Assembly: GCA_958413895.1 (NCBI GenBank)
Contig: CATYVQ010000005.1
Coordinates: 1 to 64,000 of the forward strand
Direction of reading: 5' to 3'
DNA from: an uncultured Collinsella sp.
GTDB lineage: Bacteria > Actinomycetota > Coriobacteriia > Coriobacteriales > Coriobacteriaceae
DNA: 64,000 nt
The position numbers and the translations under genes are program-made. The notes below the pieces were generated by a model. It was not told the origin of the DNA and searched no databases. It saw only the letters and a program-made list of their open reading frames with translations. This document shows positions 19,008-28,210 of the stretch, piece by piece (within the stretch, counting starts at the first letter, position 1; each line of letters opens with the position of its first letter).

Positions 19008-20018
19008 ATGGCTCGCGAGGGCGCTCGTTCTAAGGATTCTGCTAAGCCTGGCATCAAGGAAGTTGCAGCGGTGGCGGGGGTTTCGCCTACTACGGTATCT
19101 CGCGTGCTTAATAATCGCGGCTATATTAGCCAAGAGACCCGCGATAAGGTCCATGCCGCGATGAAGCGCATCAACTATACGCCCAACGATATCGCCCGTG
19201 CCATGCTCAACGGTCGCCTGAATCTTATCGGTATGATCGTCCCCTATGTCAGCAGTCCGTTTCATGCCCAAGTGGTTCAAGTCATTGAGCATACCCTGGC
19301 CGAAAACGGTTTTAAGATGCTGCTGTGCAATAGCGCCAATCGACCCGAGCTTGAGCGCTCTTATATCGACATGCTTCGACGCAATATGGTTGATGGCGTC
19401 ATCGTCAACTCGCTTAATATCGGTGCCGAGGCGTATGCCGAGATGGGCTTGAGTCTGGTTGGTATCGACTGCGACCTTGGCGAAGCCTCTGTTCAGATTG
19501 CGAGCGACAGCTATAGCATCGGCGAACTTGCCACGCGTCGCCTGATCGATGACGGATGTTCACGCATCCTGTGCCTGCGCAGCAATAGCCGCATGCGCAT
19601 GCCTGCCAATAAGCGTACCGATGCCTACCTCGATGTTGTTGAGCAGGCCGGTTTGCCCGCGCTTGTCCGTGAGGTCGAGTTCGTTAAGCCCGACGACGAA
19701 AAGAGCGCGGTCGTTGCGAAGATCCTCGATGAGAACCCCGATATTGACGGCATCTTTGCGGGAGACGACACGATGGCGGCTATCTGTCTTAACGTGATGA
19801 AGCAGCGCGGCTTGAGCGCTCCGGGCGATATTAAGGTCGTGGGCGCGGATGGTGCCCGCCGCACTATGACGTTTATGCCTGACTTAACAACCGTACGCCA
19901 AGATATCGATCGCATCGGAGAGCTCGCGGCGCAATCCATCATTGCTCTTGTTAACGGCGAAAAGCCCGAATCGAATATCAAGCTCCCCGTTGAACTCATT
20001 GAGGGTAAAACCGCGTAG
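19008..20018 (+). CDS. LacI family transcriptional regulator of the sucrose operon
   Basis: A 336-residue LacI/GalR repressor. The N-terminal helix-turn-helix and hinge (GIKEVAAVAGVSPTTVSRVL, NNRGYISQETRDKV, NYTPNDIARAM) span about residues 14-70. A periplasmic-binding-protein-like sensor domain follows, including the IFAGDDTMA segment near 245. ATG 19008 follows gggggagg. An ATG at 18987 is less likely. It precedes and is co-oriented with the GH32-PTS-GH32 genes, and sites related to ATGTCAAACGTTTGACAT lie upstream of itself and of those genes. It is therefore the probable local repressor responding to sucrose or a fructose phosphate. Confidence 0.92.
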   Translation: MAREGARSKDSAKPGIKEVAAVAGVSPTTVSRVLNNRGYISQETRDKVHAAMKRINYTPNDIARAMLNGRLNLIGMIVPYVSSPFHAQVVQVIEHTLAENGFKMLLCNSANRPELERSYIDMLRRNMVDGVIVNSLNIGAEAYAEMGLSLVGIDCDLGEASVQIASDSYSIGELATRRLIDDGCSRILCLRSNSRMRMPANKRTDAYLDVVEQAGLPALVREVEFVKPDDEKSAVVAKILDENPDIDGIFAGDDTMAAICLNVMKQRGLSAPGDIKVVGADGARRTMTFMPDLTTVRQDIDRIGELAAQSIIALVNGEKPESNIKLPVELIEGKTA

Positions 20019-20070
20019 TTCATCCCGTGCCAAAAGAATTCCTCAAACACCTCTGATGACCGTTCGCCGG

Positions 20071-20159
20071 CATATGTCAACCGTTTGCCGACGACTGGAA
20101 CTGCGAAAAGACGTATTGGTGTGAAAACGTTTGACATATGAAAACGATTGACATATCTT
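20071..20159 (+). promoter_or_regulatory. Promoter and tandem operators of the sucrose/fructan operon
   Basis: Three half-operator-like sites occur: atgtcaaccgtttgcc (from 20074), then the direct pair gaaaacgtttgacatat (20123-20139) and gaaaacgattgacatat (20140-20156). A -35 TTGACA at 20131-20136 and a -10 TATCTT at 20154-20159 are 17 bp apart, so the pair overlaps the promoter, as expected for repression. Confidence 0.65.
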
Positions 20160-20202
20160 GCAGTTGTACCGAGTTAGTATCTCGTGAGAAAGGAAGTCTC
20201 GG

Positions 20203-21585
20203 ATGCACAAGGTGTATTACCAGCCTGAGGGAATTTGGGTAGGCGACATCATGCCGTACGGCGAGGACGGCACGTTCTATCTCTATCATCAGCGTGACAC
20301 GCGAAACCCCGGACCTTTCGGAGAGCCGTTTGGCTGGGCACTCGCGACAACCAAGGACTTCGTCAATTACAAAGACTTTGGCGAGAGCCTTGAGCGTGGC
20401 GGCGACGAGGAAGTCGACCAGTATGTTTATGCTGGCACGGTGTTTAAGGTGGGCGACAAGTACCATGCGCTCTACACTGGTTGCAATCGCGATAAGGTCA
20501 AGGCACGCTTGATGAAGCAGGTTCTTCTTCACGCAACGAGTGACGACGCCGTCAAGTGGGAGAAGAACATCGCCGAGACGCTGCTTCCGCCCCAGGAGGG
20601 TTACGATGACCGCAACTGGCGCGATCCCTTTGTGCTTTGGGATGAGGAGAACGAAGAGTACATGCTCATCCTCGGCACGCGTGTGGGCGAGGACAAGCGT
20701 CTGATGACTGGTCGTCTGGTCAAGTTCACCTCCAAGGACCTGGATACCTGGGAGTTCCAGGGCGACTGGTGGAATCCGGGCCTGTACACCATGTTCGAGA
20801 TGCCTGATCTCTTTAAGATGGGCGACTGGTGGTATCTGGTGTTCTCCGAGTACAGTGATGGCAACAAGACCCGTTACCGCATGTCTCGCTCTATCAACGG
20901 TCCTTGGATCACTCCTGCGGACGATTCCTTCGATGGCCGCGCGTACTATGCCGCGCGTACCGCATTTGACGGCGAGCGCCGCGTTCTCTTTGGTTGGGTT
21001 CCTACGCGTGACGAGGGCGGCGACCCCAGCTCTTACCTATGGGGTGGCACCTTTATGCCCCTCGAGATCGTTCAGCGTGCCGACGGAACGCTCGGCACCA
21101 AGCTCCCCGACAGCATGCTTGGCGCCTTTGGCGAGGCTAAGGCAGTCGAGACCTTTGAGCTTTCCTGCGAGTCGGGCAAGGTCGAGCAGGTGCTCGCCGC
21201 GGATGCCGGCTCCACCTACTTGCTCGATGCCGACATTGAGCTCGGCGGTAACGCTGCCGGCTTCTCGGTCAAGTTCGCCGAGGACGCCGAGACCGGTCTT
21301 GCCTATGAGTTCCGCGCCAACCTGCGCGAGGGCAAGCTCGAGTTCACGCCGGCTCCCCAGTACCCGTGGTTCCAGGTCAACAACATGGGCCTCGAGCGTC
21401 CGTTGTTCTTTAAGGGCGAGGGCACTCACCATGTGCGTCTGGTCGTCGACGACGACATCGCGACCATCTTTGTCGATGATGTTGCGCTCAACGCTCGCTT
21501 CTGCAACAAGCAGGGCCAGGGTGTGGCGCTTACCGTCACCGACGGTGCGCTCAAGTGCGCAAACGCAACGATCGCGTCTCTGTAG
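20203..21585 (+). CDS. Glycoside hydrolase family 32 protein, divergent
   Basis: A 460-residue GH32-type enzyme with an N-terminal five-bladed beta-propeller (to about residue 300) and a C-terminal beta-sandwich. The stabiliser motif RDP is intact (WRDPFV, D141). The acid/base motif is FEMPD (E199) instead of the usual ECPD. The usual nucleophile motif NDPNG is replaced near the N-terminus by GDIMPYGEDG, where an Asp is still available. There is no signal peptide, so it acts in the cytoplasm on imported fructosides. It is first in the operon behind the operators. Substrate may be a fructo-oligosaccharide, an unusual fructoside or a phosphorylated disaccharide. The altered motifs make this uncertain. 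Confidence 0.82.
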   Translation: MHKVYYQPEGIWVGDIMPYGEDGTFYLYHQRDTRNPGPFGEPFGWALATTKDFVNYKDFGESLERGGDEEVDQYVYAGTVFKVGDKYHALYTGCNRDKVKARLMKQVLLHATSDDAVKWEKNIAETLLPPQEGYDDRNWRDPFVLWDEENEEYMLILGTRVGEDKRLMTGRLVKFTSKDLDTWEFQGDWWNPGLYTMFEMPDLFKMGDWWYLVFSEYSDGNKTRYRMSRSINGPWITPADDSFDGRAYYAARTAFDGERRVLFGWVPTRDEGGDPSSYLWGGTFMPLEIVQRADGTLGTKLPDSMLGAFGEAKAVETFELSCESGKVEQVLAADAGSTYLLDADIELGGNAAGFSVKFAEDAETGLAYEFRANLREGKLEFTPAPQYPWFQVNNMGLERPLFFKGEGTHHVRLVVDDDIATIFVDDVALNARFCNKQGQGVALTVTDGALKCANATIASL

Positions 21586-21630
21586 CGGCAACGAACCGTT
21601 TTATGATTTAGAAAAGGAATGGAGAAGAAC

Positions 21631-23082
21631 ATGGACTACAAGGCAGTGTCCCAGCAAGTCGTCGACAACGTCGGCGGACTGGAGAACATCGAGGGCGCCA
21701 CGCATTGCGTGACCCGTCTGCGTCTGGTGCTCAAGGATACGAGCAAATACAACAAGGCCGAGCTCGAGAACATCGATGGCGTCAAGGGCGTGCTGTACAA
21801 CAGCGGCCAGCTCATGATCATCTTCGGTACCGGTACCGTCAACAAGGTTTACGATGAGTTTATGGCTCTGACGGGCGTTAAGGAGATCAGTGCTTCCGAG
21901 GTCAAGGGCGCTGAGGCGGACAAGAAGGGCAAGTTCTTCTCGGTCCTCAAGGTATTCTCGGACATCTTTATTCCCATCATTCCCGCCTTCGTCGGCGCTG
22001 CAATCATCATCGGCCTTAAGTCGCTGATCGTTGCCAACGGCCTCTTTGGCATGGAAGGCAGCCTCGCCGATCACAGCGAGTTCCTCAAGAACCTCGCAAG
22101 CTTCTTTGCCATTATCGCCACCACGTTCGACTACCTGCCTGTCCTGGTTATGTACAGCGCGGTCAAGCGTTTTGGCGGTAACCCGATCCTGGGCATCCTC
22201 GTCGGTATCGTCATGGTTCACCCGAGCCTTATGAACCGCAACACGTTCGTTATGGACCCGACGGGTGCTGAGTACTGGAACTTCGGTCCGCTATCCATTC
22301 CCATGGTTGCTTTCCAGGGCGGCGTATTCCCTGCAATCCTGACTGCCTGGTTTATGGCCAAGGTCGAAAAGATTGCCCAGAAGTACATCCCCGAGGTCGT
22401 TTCGTTCGTCTTTGTCCCGACCGTTACCCTGATTCTCGCTAACGTCGCCCTGTTCACCGTGTTCGGCCCGCTCGGCAACCTGATCGGCGACGTCCTCGCT
22501 GGCGTAATCGATGTCCTGTACAACAGGATGGGCGTCTTTGGCGCCTTTGTCTTCGCCGCGTTCCTGCAGCCGCTCGTCGTTACCGGTACGCATCAGTTCA
22601 TCCAGGGTATCGAGGCAAACCTTGTTGCCACGACTGGCTTCAACTACATCCAGGCCATCTGGTCGGTTTCCATCATCGCCCAGGGCGGCGGCGCCATCGG
22701 TATGTACCTCATTCACAAGAAGCACTCCAAAGAGCGCAACATCTGCATGTCGTCCTTTATCCCGACGCTGGTCGGAATCTCCGAGCCCGCTATCTTTGCT
22801 GCAAACATGCGCTATTCGATCATTCCGTTCATCTGCGCATGCATCGGTGCAGGCTGCGGCGGTGCCTTCGTCAAGCTCTTTGAGGTGCGCGCTATCGGTC
22901 AGGGTCTGACCGGCGTGCTTGGCCTGCTCATCGTCACGCCCGAGACCCTCGTGTGGTATGTGGCTGGCAATCTCATCGCCTTTATCGTGCCGATCGTCTT
23001 GATCTTTGCCTACAACAAGGCAAAGGGCGTGCCGACCACCGATGAAGAGGGCGCTGGCGCTGGCTTCGACGTTAGCTTCTAG
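21631..23082 (+). CDS. PTS sucrose/beta-glucoside-type transporter, EIIBC
   Basis: A 483-residue phosphotransferase permease. The EIIB domain (about residues 1-90) has the phosphorylated cysteine in GATHCVTRLRL. The EIIC membrane domain (about 105-470) has the conserved PIIPAF, GTHQFIQ and GISEPAIFA segments. There is no EIIA domain, so phosphate must come from an EIIA encoded elsewhere, as for ScrA-type sucrose permeases. ATG 21631 has ggagaag 6 nt upstream and is preferred over ATG 21619. Flanking GH32 genes and the LacI regulator indicate import of sucrose or a related fructoside as its phosphate. Confidence 0.92.
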   Translation: MDYKAVSQQVVDNVGGLENIEGATHCVTRLRLVLKDTSKYNKAELENIDGVKGVLYNSGQLMIIFGTGTVNKVYDEFMALTGVKEISASEVKGAEADKKGKFFSVLKVFSDIFIPIIPAFVGAAIIIGLKSLIVANGLFGMEGSLADHSEFLKNLASFFAIIATTFDYLPVLVMYSAVKRFGGNPILGILVGIVMVHPSLMNRNTFVMDPTGAEYWNFGPLSIPMVAFQGGVFPAILTAWFMAKVEKIAQKYIPEVVSFVFVPTVTLILANVALFTVFGPLGNLIGDVLAGVIDVLYNRMGVFGAFVFAAFLQPLVVTGTHQFIQGIEANLVATTGFNYIQAIWSVSIIAQGGGAIGMYLIHKKHSKERNICMSSFIPTLVGISEPAIFAANMRYSIIPFICACIGAGCGGAFVKLFEVRAIGQGLTGVLGLLIVTPETLVWYVAGNLIAFIVPIVLIFAYNKAKGVPTTDEEGAGAGFDVSF

Positions 23083-23121
23083 TTGAGCCGTTCAGCGTAA
23101 TGTGCGGATAAGTCCATTTGG

Positions 23122-23160
23122 GGAAGGGCGTTCGGCTCGTGTGAGTCGAGCGTCCTTTCC
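23122..23160 (+). terminator. Intercistronic hairpin before the second GH32 gene
   Basis: ggaagggcgttcggctc and gagtcgagcgtcctttcc form a stem of about 17 bp with a gtgt loop. The following tatag is not a U-tract, so it may be an mRNA-processing or partial termination signal that lowers expression of the last gene. Confidence 0.55.
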
Positions 23161-23177
23161 TATAGACGAGAAGGTCA

Positions 23178-24626
23178 ATGGCGATGTTTAATCAAAAAAA
23201 CAAGGTGATGCGTGCGGACTATGAGCAGTGGCGTGCCGGACAGGATGAGACGGCGGCTCGCATCGCGTCCGACCCCGATAGGCTTTTGTTCCATGTGGAG
23301 CCTGAGCTTGGCTGGCTCAACGACCCCAATGGTTTGGTTCAGATTGGTGATACGTATCACATCTATCATCAATACGATCCGTTCGATGCTGCGCATGGCG
23401 GTCCAGTGCTTTGGAACCATCTGACGACAAAGGATTTTGTGACGTACGAGAATCACGGCCCCGTGCTGTTCCCCGATTCCGATTTGGATTCGAGTGGAGC
23501 GTATTCTGGTTCTGCCTTTGTACGTGATGGCAAGATTCACTACTTCTATACCGGCAACGTTAAGCATTTTGACCGCGATGATTACGACTACGTGTTGACG
23601 GGCCGTGAGCAAAACCAGATTCATATGGTTGCCGAGAATCCCGACGAATTGGGCGAGAAGTGCATAGCTGTTGGACCGGTCGATTACCCCGACGATATCG
23701 GTACGCACGTGCGCGACCCCAAGATCCTTGAGCACGATGGTATCTACTACATGGTTCTGGGCGCTCGTACGAAAGACGACCGTGGCTGCGTGCTTGTCTA
23801 TACCTCGCGCAATCTTGAGGACTGGAGCTATGCGACGCGCATTGAGTTGGGCGAGAAGTTTGGCTTTATGTGGGAGTGCCCCGATCTGTTTGAGCTCGAT
23901 GGCGAGCTTATTCTCGTTTGCTGTCCGCAGGGTGTGCCTGCCGATGGTTGGCGTTACCGCAATCCGCATCAGTGCGTGTGGTTCCCCATCGAGGCCGATT
24001 GGGAGGCGCCGAGCTTTAAAATCGTCAGGCAGGGCATGCCCCCGATGGTCGATGCCGGTTTTGATTTCTATGCTCCGCAGTCCTTTGAGGATGCTGCAGG
24101 CCGGCGTTTGATGATCGGATGGTCGGGTTGCCCCGACGCGACGGCAGAAAACCCGACGGTGGCGCGCGGATGGCAGTGCGCGTTGACGGTGCCGAGAGAG
24201 CTGAGCATACGCGATGGTAAGCTCTGCCAGCAGCCGGCGCACGAGATTGAGAGGATGCGCGGTGACTGCGTTCGCGCGACAGGCGGTGAAACCGTTGAGG
24301 AGCCGGGCCGCCTGTTTGATCTTGTGGTTTCCTGTGAGGGCGCCAAGATGGCCGAGCTCGAAATCCGCAAGGGTGTCTTTGTGCGTTATGCGGACGGGAT
24401 GCTTACCCTCGACATGGGTGACGAAGGCTATGGGCGCGACCAGAGGTCGATCGAGCTCAGCGAGCTTCGCGACCTGCGCGTGCTTTCGGACACTACGATG
24501 GTCGAGATTTTTGCCAACGGTGGCGAGGCGGCACTTACGAGCCGTACCTATTCGCCGGCGGTTCCGGCGATGGAGCTGCACGCCGAGGGTGCGGCATCGA
24601 TGAATTTCTACCGCCTCGTGCATTAA
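23178..24626 (+). CDS. scrB: Sucrose-6-phosphate hydrolase (GH32)
   Basis: A 482-residue GH32 beta-fructofuranosidase with all three canonical motifs: nucleophile in WLNDPNG (D49), stabiliser RDP (D180) and acid/base WECPD (E233). The N-terminal propeller is followed by a C-terminal sandwich domain, and there is no signal peptide. Next to a PTS EIIBC, the expected reaction is hydrolysis of intracellular sucrose-6-phosphate to glucose-6-phosphate and fructose. It is the last gene of the LacI-controlled operon. Confidence 0.92.
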   Translation: MAMFNQKNKVMRADYEQWRAGQDETAARIASDPDRLLFHVEPELGWLNDPNGLVQIGDTYHIYHQYDPFDAAHGGPVLWNHLTTKDFVTYENHGPVLFPDSDLDSSGAYSGSAFVRDGKIHYFYTGNVKHFDRDDYDYVLTGREQNQIHMVAENPDELGEKCIAVGPVDYPDDIGTHVRDPKILEHDGIYYMVLGARTKDDRGCVLVYTSRNLEDWSYATRIELGEKFGFMWECPDLFELDGELILVCCPQGVPADGWRYRNPHQCVWFPIEADWEAPSFKIVRQGMPPMVDAGFDFYAPQSFEDAAGRRLMIGWSGCPDATAENPTVARGWQCALTVPRELSIRDGKLCQQPAHEIERMRGDCVRATGGETVEEPGRLFDLVVSCEGAKMAELEIRKGVFVRYADGMLTLDMGDEGYGRDQRSIELSELRDLRVLSDTTMVEIFANGGEAALTSRTYSPAVPAMELHAEGAASMNFYRLVH

Positions 24627-24778
24627 CCGTGCGTGGAGCACGATTGGATTTGCTGGACGGAATGTGTCGCAGTTGTCGCGGCCAACTACCGCTTACCGCA
24701 TATAGTGACCGTTTGCGGAATAAGTAACACTCCTTAATAAACCGTGTAGAATCTCAGATAAGCACGGAGTTTTCCAGG

Positions 24779-24817
24779 GAGACGCTGTCCTTTGTTATGT
24801 GCAAAGGGCGGCGTCTC
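24779..24817 (+). terminator. Terminator-like hairpin after the sucrose operon
   Basis: gagacgctgtcctttg pairs with caaagggcggcgtctc (one G-T and one mismatch) around a 7-nt loop and is followed by ttt. It lies about 150 bp past the scrB stop. Confidence 0.65.
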
Positions 24818-24903
24818 TTTGGCGCTTGGGGGTCGTTCTGTAGCAGGACGGCGGGCGTGTGTCACATATTAAAAAGCCAACGTCGAGATGGGTCGTGATA
24901 ATA

Positions 24904-25758
24904 ATGGGCAAGTACATAATCGTGGTTGAATCTGGTTCGGATGTGACGCCAGAGCTCTGCGAGCGCTACGGCATCGTGCGCGTGCCTATGCATGTCACGA
25001 TTGGTGACGAGACCGTCGAGGACGGCTCGATCGATCCGCTCGAGATTTATTCGCGCTGCAACGAGTTTGGCGTGATGCCCAAGACCAGCGGCTGTGCGCC
25101 GGCAGATTTTGCGCATGTGTACGACCGCATCCATGCCGAGCAACCCGACGCGACCATTCTGCATCTTGCATATTCCGAGGCCACGACCTGCTCGCATCAA
25201 TCATCGAAGATCGCCGCCAAGGGTCGCGACTACGTCTACTCCATGGACACGCGTTTTGTCTCGGTGGGCCAGTCGCTTGTTGTCGTCGAGACCGCCAAAT
25301 ACATCGAGGCTCACCCCGATGCCACCGTCGACGAGATCTTCGCCTTCGCGAACTCCGTCATGGACCGCGTGCTGCTGGGCTTTGTTCCTACCGATCTTGC
25401 CTTCCTTAAGGCGGGCGGTCGCTTGTCCAACGTCGCATTCCTTGGCGCACATCTGCTCAAGATTAAGCCCTGCATTGAGGTGACGGGCGGCAAGTTCGTG
25501 GCGACCAAGAAGTTCCGCGGCTCTATGCTCAAGTGCGCCCGCGCCTTTATTGACCACATGGTTGCGAAGGGCGAGATCGACTACTCGCACATTGGCCTGG
25601 CGTATTCGGTAGGCCTTTCCCAGGAGCTGCGCGACGACATGGAAGTCTATGCGCACGACCTGGGCTTTAAGGACATTACCTGGACTCAGGTCGGCGGCGT
25701 CATCTCGAGCCACTGCGGCCCGACCGCCTTCGGTGCGGTGCTCACGCTTAAAGCGTAA
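24904..25758 (+). CDS. DegV family fatty-acid-binding protein
   Basis: A 284-residue DegV/FakB-type protein. These proteins bind a single fatty acid and, in the FakA/FakB system, present it for phosphorylation. Characteristic features are the N-terminal ESGSDVTPELCERYGI, the PKTSGCAPADF loop (about 60-70, with the Thr-Ser fatty-acid carboxylate contact) and the GGRLSNVAFLGAHLLKIKP segment near 178. ATG 24904 begins the family N-terminus. An upstream in-frame ATG at 24859 would add 15 atypical residues. No FakA partner is in the window. Confidence 0.92.
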   Translation: MGKYIIVVESGSDVTPELCERYGIVRVPMHVTIGDETVEDGSIDPLEIYSRCNEFGVMPKTSGCAPADFAHVYDRIHAEQPDATILHLAYSEATTCSHQSSKIAAKGRDYVYSMDTRFVSVGQSLVVVETAKYIEAHPDATVDEIFAFANSVMDRVLLGFVPTDLAFLKAGGRLSNVAFLGAHLLKIKPCIEVTGGKFVATKKFRGSMLKCARAFIDHMVAKGEIDYSHIGLAYSVGLSQELRDDMEVYAHDLGFKDITWTQVGGVISSHCGPTAFGAVLTLKA

Positions 25759-25836
25759 AGGCCGCAGGCGAGCGTTCTTCAGCCTGACATCTCGACGTAG
25801 ACCCCAGCCATGGTGATGGGGGATAGATTAAAACGT

Positions 25837-25885
25837 GCCATTCTAGCCCGAGACGTTTAAACGCAAGCACATGGGCTAGAATGGC
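25837..25885. repeat. Arm-loop-arm inverted repeat
   Basis: gccattctagccc (25837-25849) and gggctagaatggc (25873-25885) are perfect 13-bp complements with a 23-nt loop. Weaker pairing continues outward (taaaa / tttta). It lies between degV and pflA. Confidence 0.7.
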
Positions 25886-25932
25886 TCTGGCATTTTAATT
25901 GGTTGCATCCAAGGAGAGGCAAGGTAGCGCGA

Positions 25933-26751
25933 ATGGCAGAAATGACGCTTGAGGGTGTGGACGCTCGTCCCGAGGACTCTGCGTTTGCCCTTGGCCGCGT
26001 GCATTCGATCGAGACGATGGGGACGGTCGACGGACCCGGCATCCGCTTCGTAGTGTTTGTCCAAGGCTGCCCCATGCGCTGTGCGTATTGCCACAACCCC
26101 GATACCTGGTCGGTTAACGGCGGCACGATGGTGACCGTCGAGCACCTTATGGACGAGTTCCAGAGTAACCATGAGTTTTACCGCAGCGGTGGTATTACGG
26201 TGTCCGGCGGCGAGCCGCTCCTGCAGCCTGAGTTTTTGGCCGACCTGTTCCACGCCATGCACAATAACCACGATGGTCGTGTGCACACCTGCTTGGATAG
26301 CTGCGGCTATGCGTTCGATCCCGCGCATCCCGAGAAGTTCGATGCCGTGCTCAACGAGACCGACATGGTACTGCTCGATATTAAGCATGCCGACCCGGTC
26401 GAGCATAAAAAGCTGACTGGGTGCGATCCCGCACGCATTCTGGCGTTTGGCGATGAGCTTGCACGTCGCAAGATCAAGGTCGTTATCCGCCACGTGGTGG
26501 TGCCGGGCATTACCGACACGGTGGAGGAGTGCGAGAAGCTCGGTCGCCTCATCGCTCCATGGCACAACGTGGTGGGCCTGGAAATGCTGCCGTATCACAC
26601 GATGGGTGTCGTCAAGTACGAGCAACTGGGCATTCCCTATAAGCTCGAGGGCGTGCCCCAGATGGATACCGCGCGCATGCCCGAGCTGCGCAACGCCGTC
26701 ATGACGGGCATGAAAAAGCGCCGCGCGGAACTCAAAAACGCCATCGGCTAG
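25933..26751 (+). CDS. pflA: Pyruvate formate-lyase activating enzyme (radical SAM)
   Basis: A 272-residue radical SAM glycyl-radical activase. The cluster motif CPMRCAYC lies near residue 42, preceded by GTVDGPGIRFVVFVQGC. The GGE-type SAM contact is VSGGEPLL near 84. It generates the glycyl radical by hydrogen abstraction from the RVSGY glycine. In this genome that glycine is on the separate 83-residue subunit, so that subunit, alone or with the core, should be the substrate. ATG 25933 has aagg 8 nt upstream. Sucrose and degV genes separate it from the pfl genes by 7.2 kb, unlike the usual adjacent arrangement. Confidence 0.93.
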   Translation: MAEMTLEGVDARPEDSAFALGRVHSIETMGTVDGPGIRFVVFVQGCPMRCAYCHNPDTWSVNGGTMVTVEHLMDEFQSNHEFYRSGGITVSGGEPLLQPEFLADLFHAMHNNHDGRVHTCLDSCGYAFDPAHPEKFDAVLNETDMVLLDIKHADPVEHKKLTGCDPARILAFGDELARRKIKVVIRHVVVPGITDTVEECEKLGRLIAPWHNVVGLEMLPYHTMGVVKYEQLGIPYKLEGVPQMDTARMPELRNAVMTGMKKRRAELKNAIG

Positions 26752-26772
26752 CGAGCCATTTTCGTTCCCCAA

Positions 26773-26807
26773 GGGCACTCATTGGGGACAGACTTAAATG
26801 AGTGCCC
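26773..26807 (+). repeat. Inverted repeat after pflA
   Basis: gggcactcatt and aatgagtgccc form an 11-bp stem with a 13-nt loop (ggggacagactta), lacking a U-tract. It may serve as the pflA 3' end. Confidence 0.6.
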
Positions 26808-27013
26808 CTGGGCACCTAGTTGATTGCTAAAGAGCCCCGTCCCAAAAAGACTGGTCAAGATTGCGGTGAGATGCGCAACAGAATCGTGCCATTTGGATAA
26901 ATACGCTTGTGGTTTCTTTAAAGACACCTTAAACGCCGCTGAATATCTTTGGAAAGAAATGCCTGCTCGGTATCATGCTGCTCGTATATGAACGGTAGCA
27001 GTCAGGAGACCAC

Positions 27014-28132
27014 GTGCGAAACATCGCATCGCGGGACGAGTATGTGCCGCAGCATGGCAGCAGATATAAGACGAAGGGCACGTCTTCGCGTGGCCTTGCC
27101 GGCGCTCGCATCCGCGTGAGGAAGATTGCCGCCATTGGGATGCTAACGTCGGCGGTTATTATCCTCGGAATTACCGTTAAAACCTACGCCTCGGAGCGAA
27201 CGGTGCGCCCAGATGCGTCAACGGTACAGCTGCAAAACGAGAAGGTTTCAAAGTCCAAAGCGTCGGCAGATCAAGCTCTGTCGACGGCAGATCTCAAGAC
27301 GAGACTTTCGAAGGCGGACTTCAACGATATCCCTTCGGGTGATACCGTTCGGACCTTCTCGTTGGTGGATAACAAGACTCCTGCCTTGGAGGATGAGAGC
27401 CTTGCCTCGCTCCAGGATGCCCTGTGTCGGGCGCAGGAGCTGGGCGACGTGGGTGTAGTGTTCTACGACCTATCGAGCGGTAGGGGCGTGACGTATAACG
27501 CCGATGTCGAGGTGTATGGAGCGAGCAGCTACAAAGCGCTGTATGCGCTCTATATTTGCGAGACGTTGGTCGAATCGGGGCGGGTGTCGCTCGATGGGCC
27601 TTTAGCCACGTATGGTGGTTGCAGCATGGGCTGGCAGACGGTGCGCGACCTTATCGAGAATGCCGTCGCCAACTCAGACAACGATTCGTTTATCGCGTTA
27701 CGCGCGGCGTTTGACCATGATGGCTATGAGGATTGGATTGCCAATCTGGGTGTTGATGACGAAACGGCACTGAATCCGATGAGTGATTTTCCGACCTACT
27801 GCCCGCGCACTTCTGCGAGGTTATGGCGCGAGATGAGCGAGTATCTGAGCATGGATACCGAGACTTCACAGTGGTTGTCAGGCCTTTTGGCATCAACATC
27901 GCGCTCGTTTATTCGCGATGGCATTGCGGACGATCAGGTCTTGGTGCGCAACAAAGCGGGTTGGATCAGCGAGGACGGCTACTATTCGACATGCGATGCA
28001 GGCCTCATCGACATCGATGGCCGTACCTATGTCATGAGCGTCATGACATCGATGCCATCGAGCGACCGTTCGAGCGAGGTTACGGCTGCGATTGCAAAGG
28101 CTCTGTTTGATACGCGAGCTGCACTGGCTTAG
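27014..28132 (+). CDS. Membrane-anchored class A beta-lactamase-like serine hydrolase
   Basis: A 372-residue protein with a cytoplasmic basic N-terminus, one transmembrane helix (about residues 38-56: AAIGMLTSAVIILGITV) and an external serine-hydrolase domain. The penicillin-recognising triad is present: S171-S-Y-K174 (SxxK), S221-D-N223 (SDN) and K314-A-G316 (KTG-like). The equivalent of the class A Glu166 is not obvious. It may be a beta-lactamase or, more likely, a cell-wall peptidase relative or regulator. GTG 27014 follows aggag. The gene stands alone. Confidence 0.85.
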   Translation: MRNIASRDEYVPQHGSRYKTKGTSSRGLAGARIRVRKIAAIGMLTSAVIILGITVKTYASERTVRPDASTVQLQNEKVSKSKASADQALSTADLKTRLSKADFNDIPSGDTVRTFSLVDNKTPALEDESLASLQDALCRAQELGDVGVVFYDLSSGRGVTYNADVEVYGASSYKALYALYICETLVESGRVSLDGPLATYGGCSMGWQTVRDLIENAVANSDNDSFIALRAAFDHDGYEDWIANLGVDDETALNPMSDFPTYCPRTSARLWREMSEYLSMDTETSQWLSGLLASTSRSFIRDGIADDQVLVRNKAGWISEDGYYSTCDAGLIDIDGRTYVMSVMTSMPSSDRSSEVTAAIAKALFDTRAALA

Positions 28133-28210
28133 CGTGTTCGTTTGGCGAGGTCAAACAAAATGCTGGTACCATACCTTGGTTGAGAATTTCGTATAGGTTT
28201 GGGGAATGGT

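Noticed and set aside
26773..26807. T-box or riboswitch after pflA
   Set aside because: Only a simple 11-bp hairpin is present, downstream of a gene and without conserved aptamer features.
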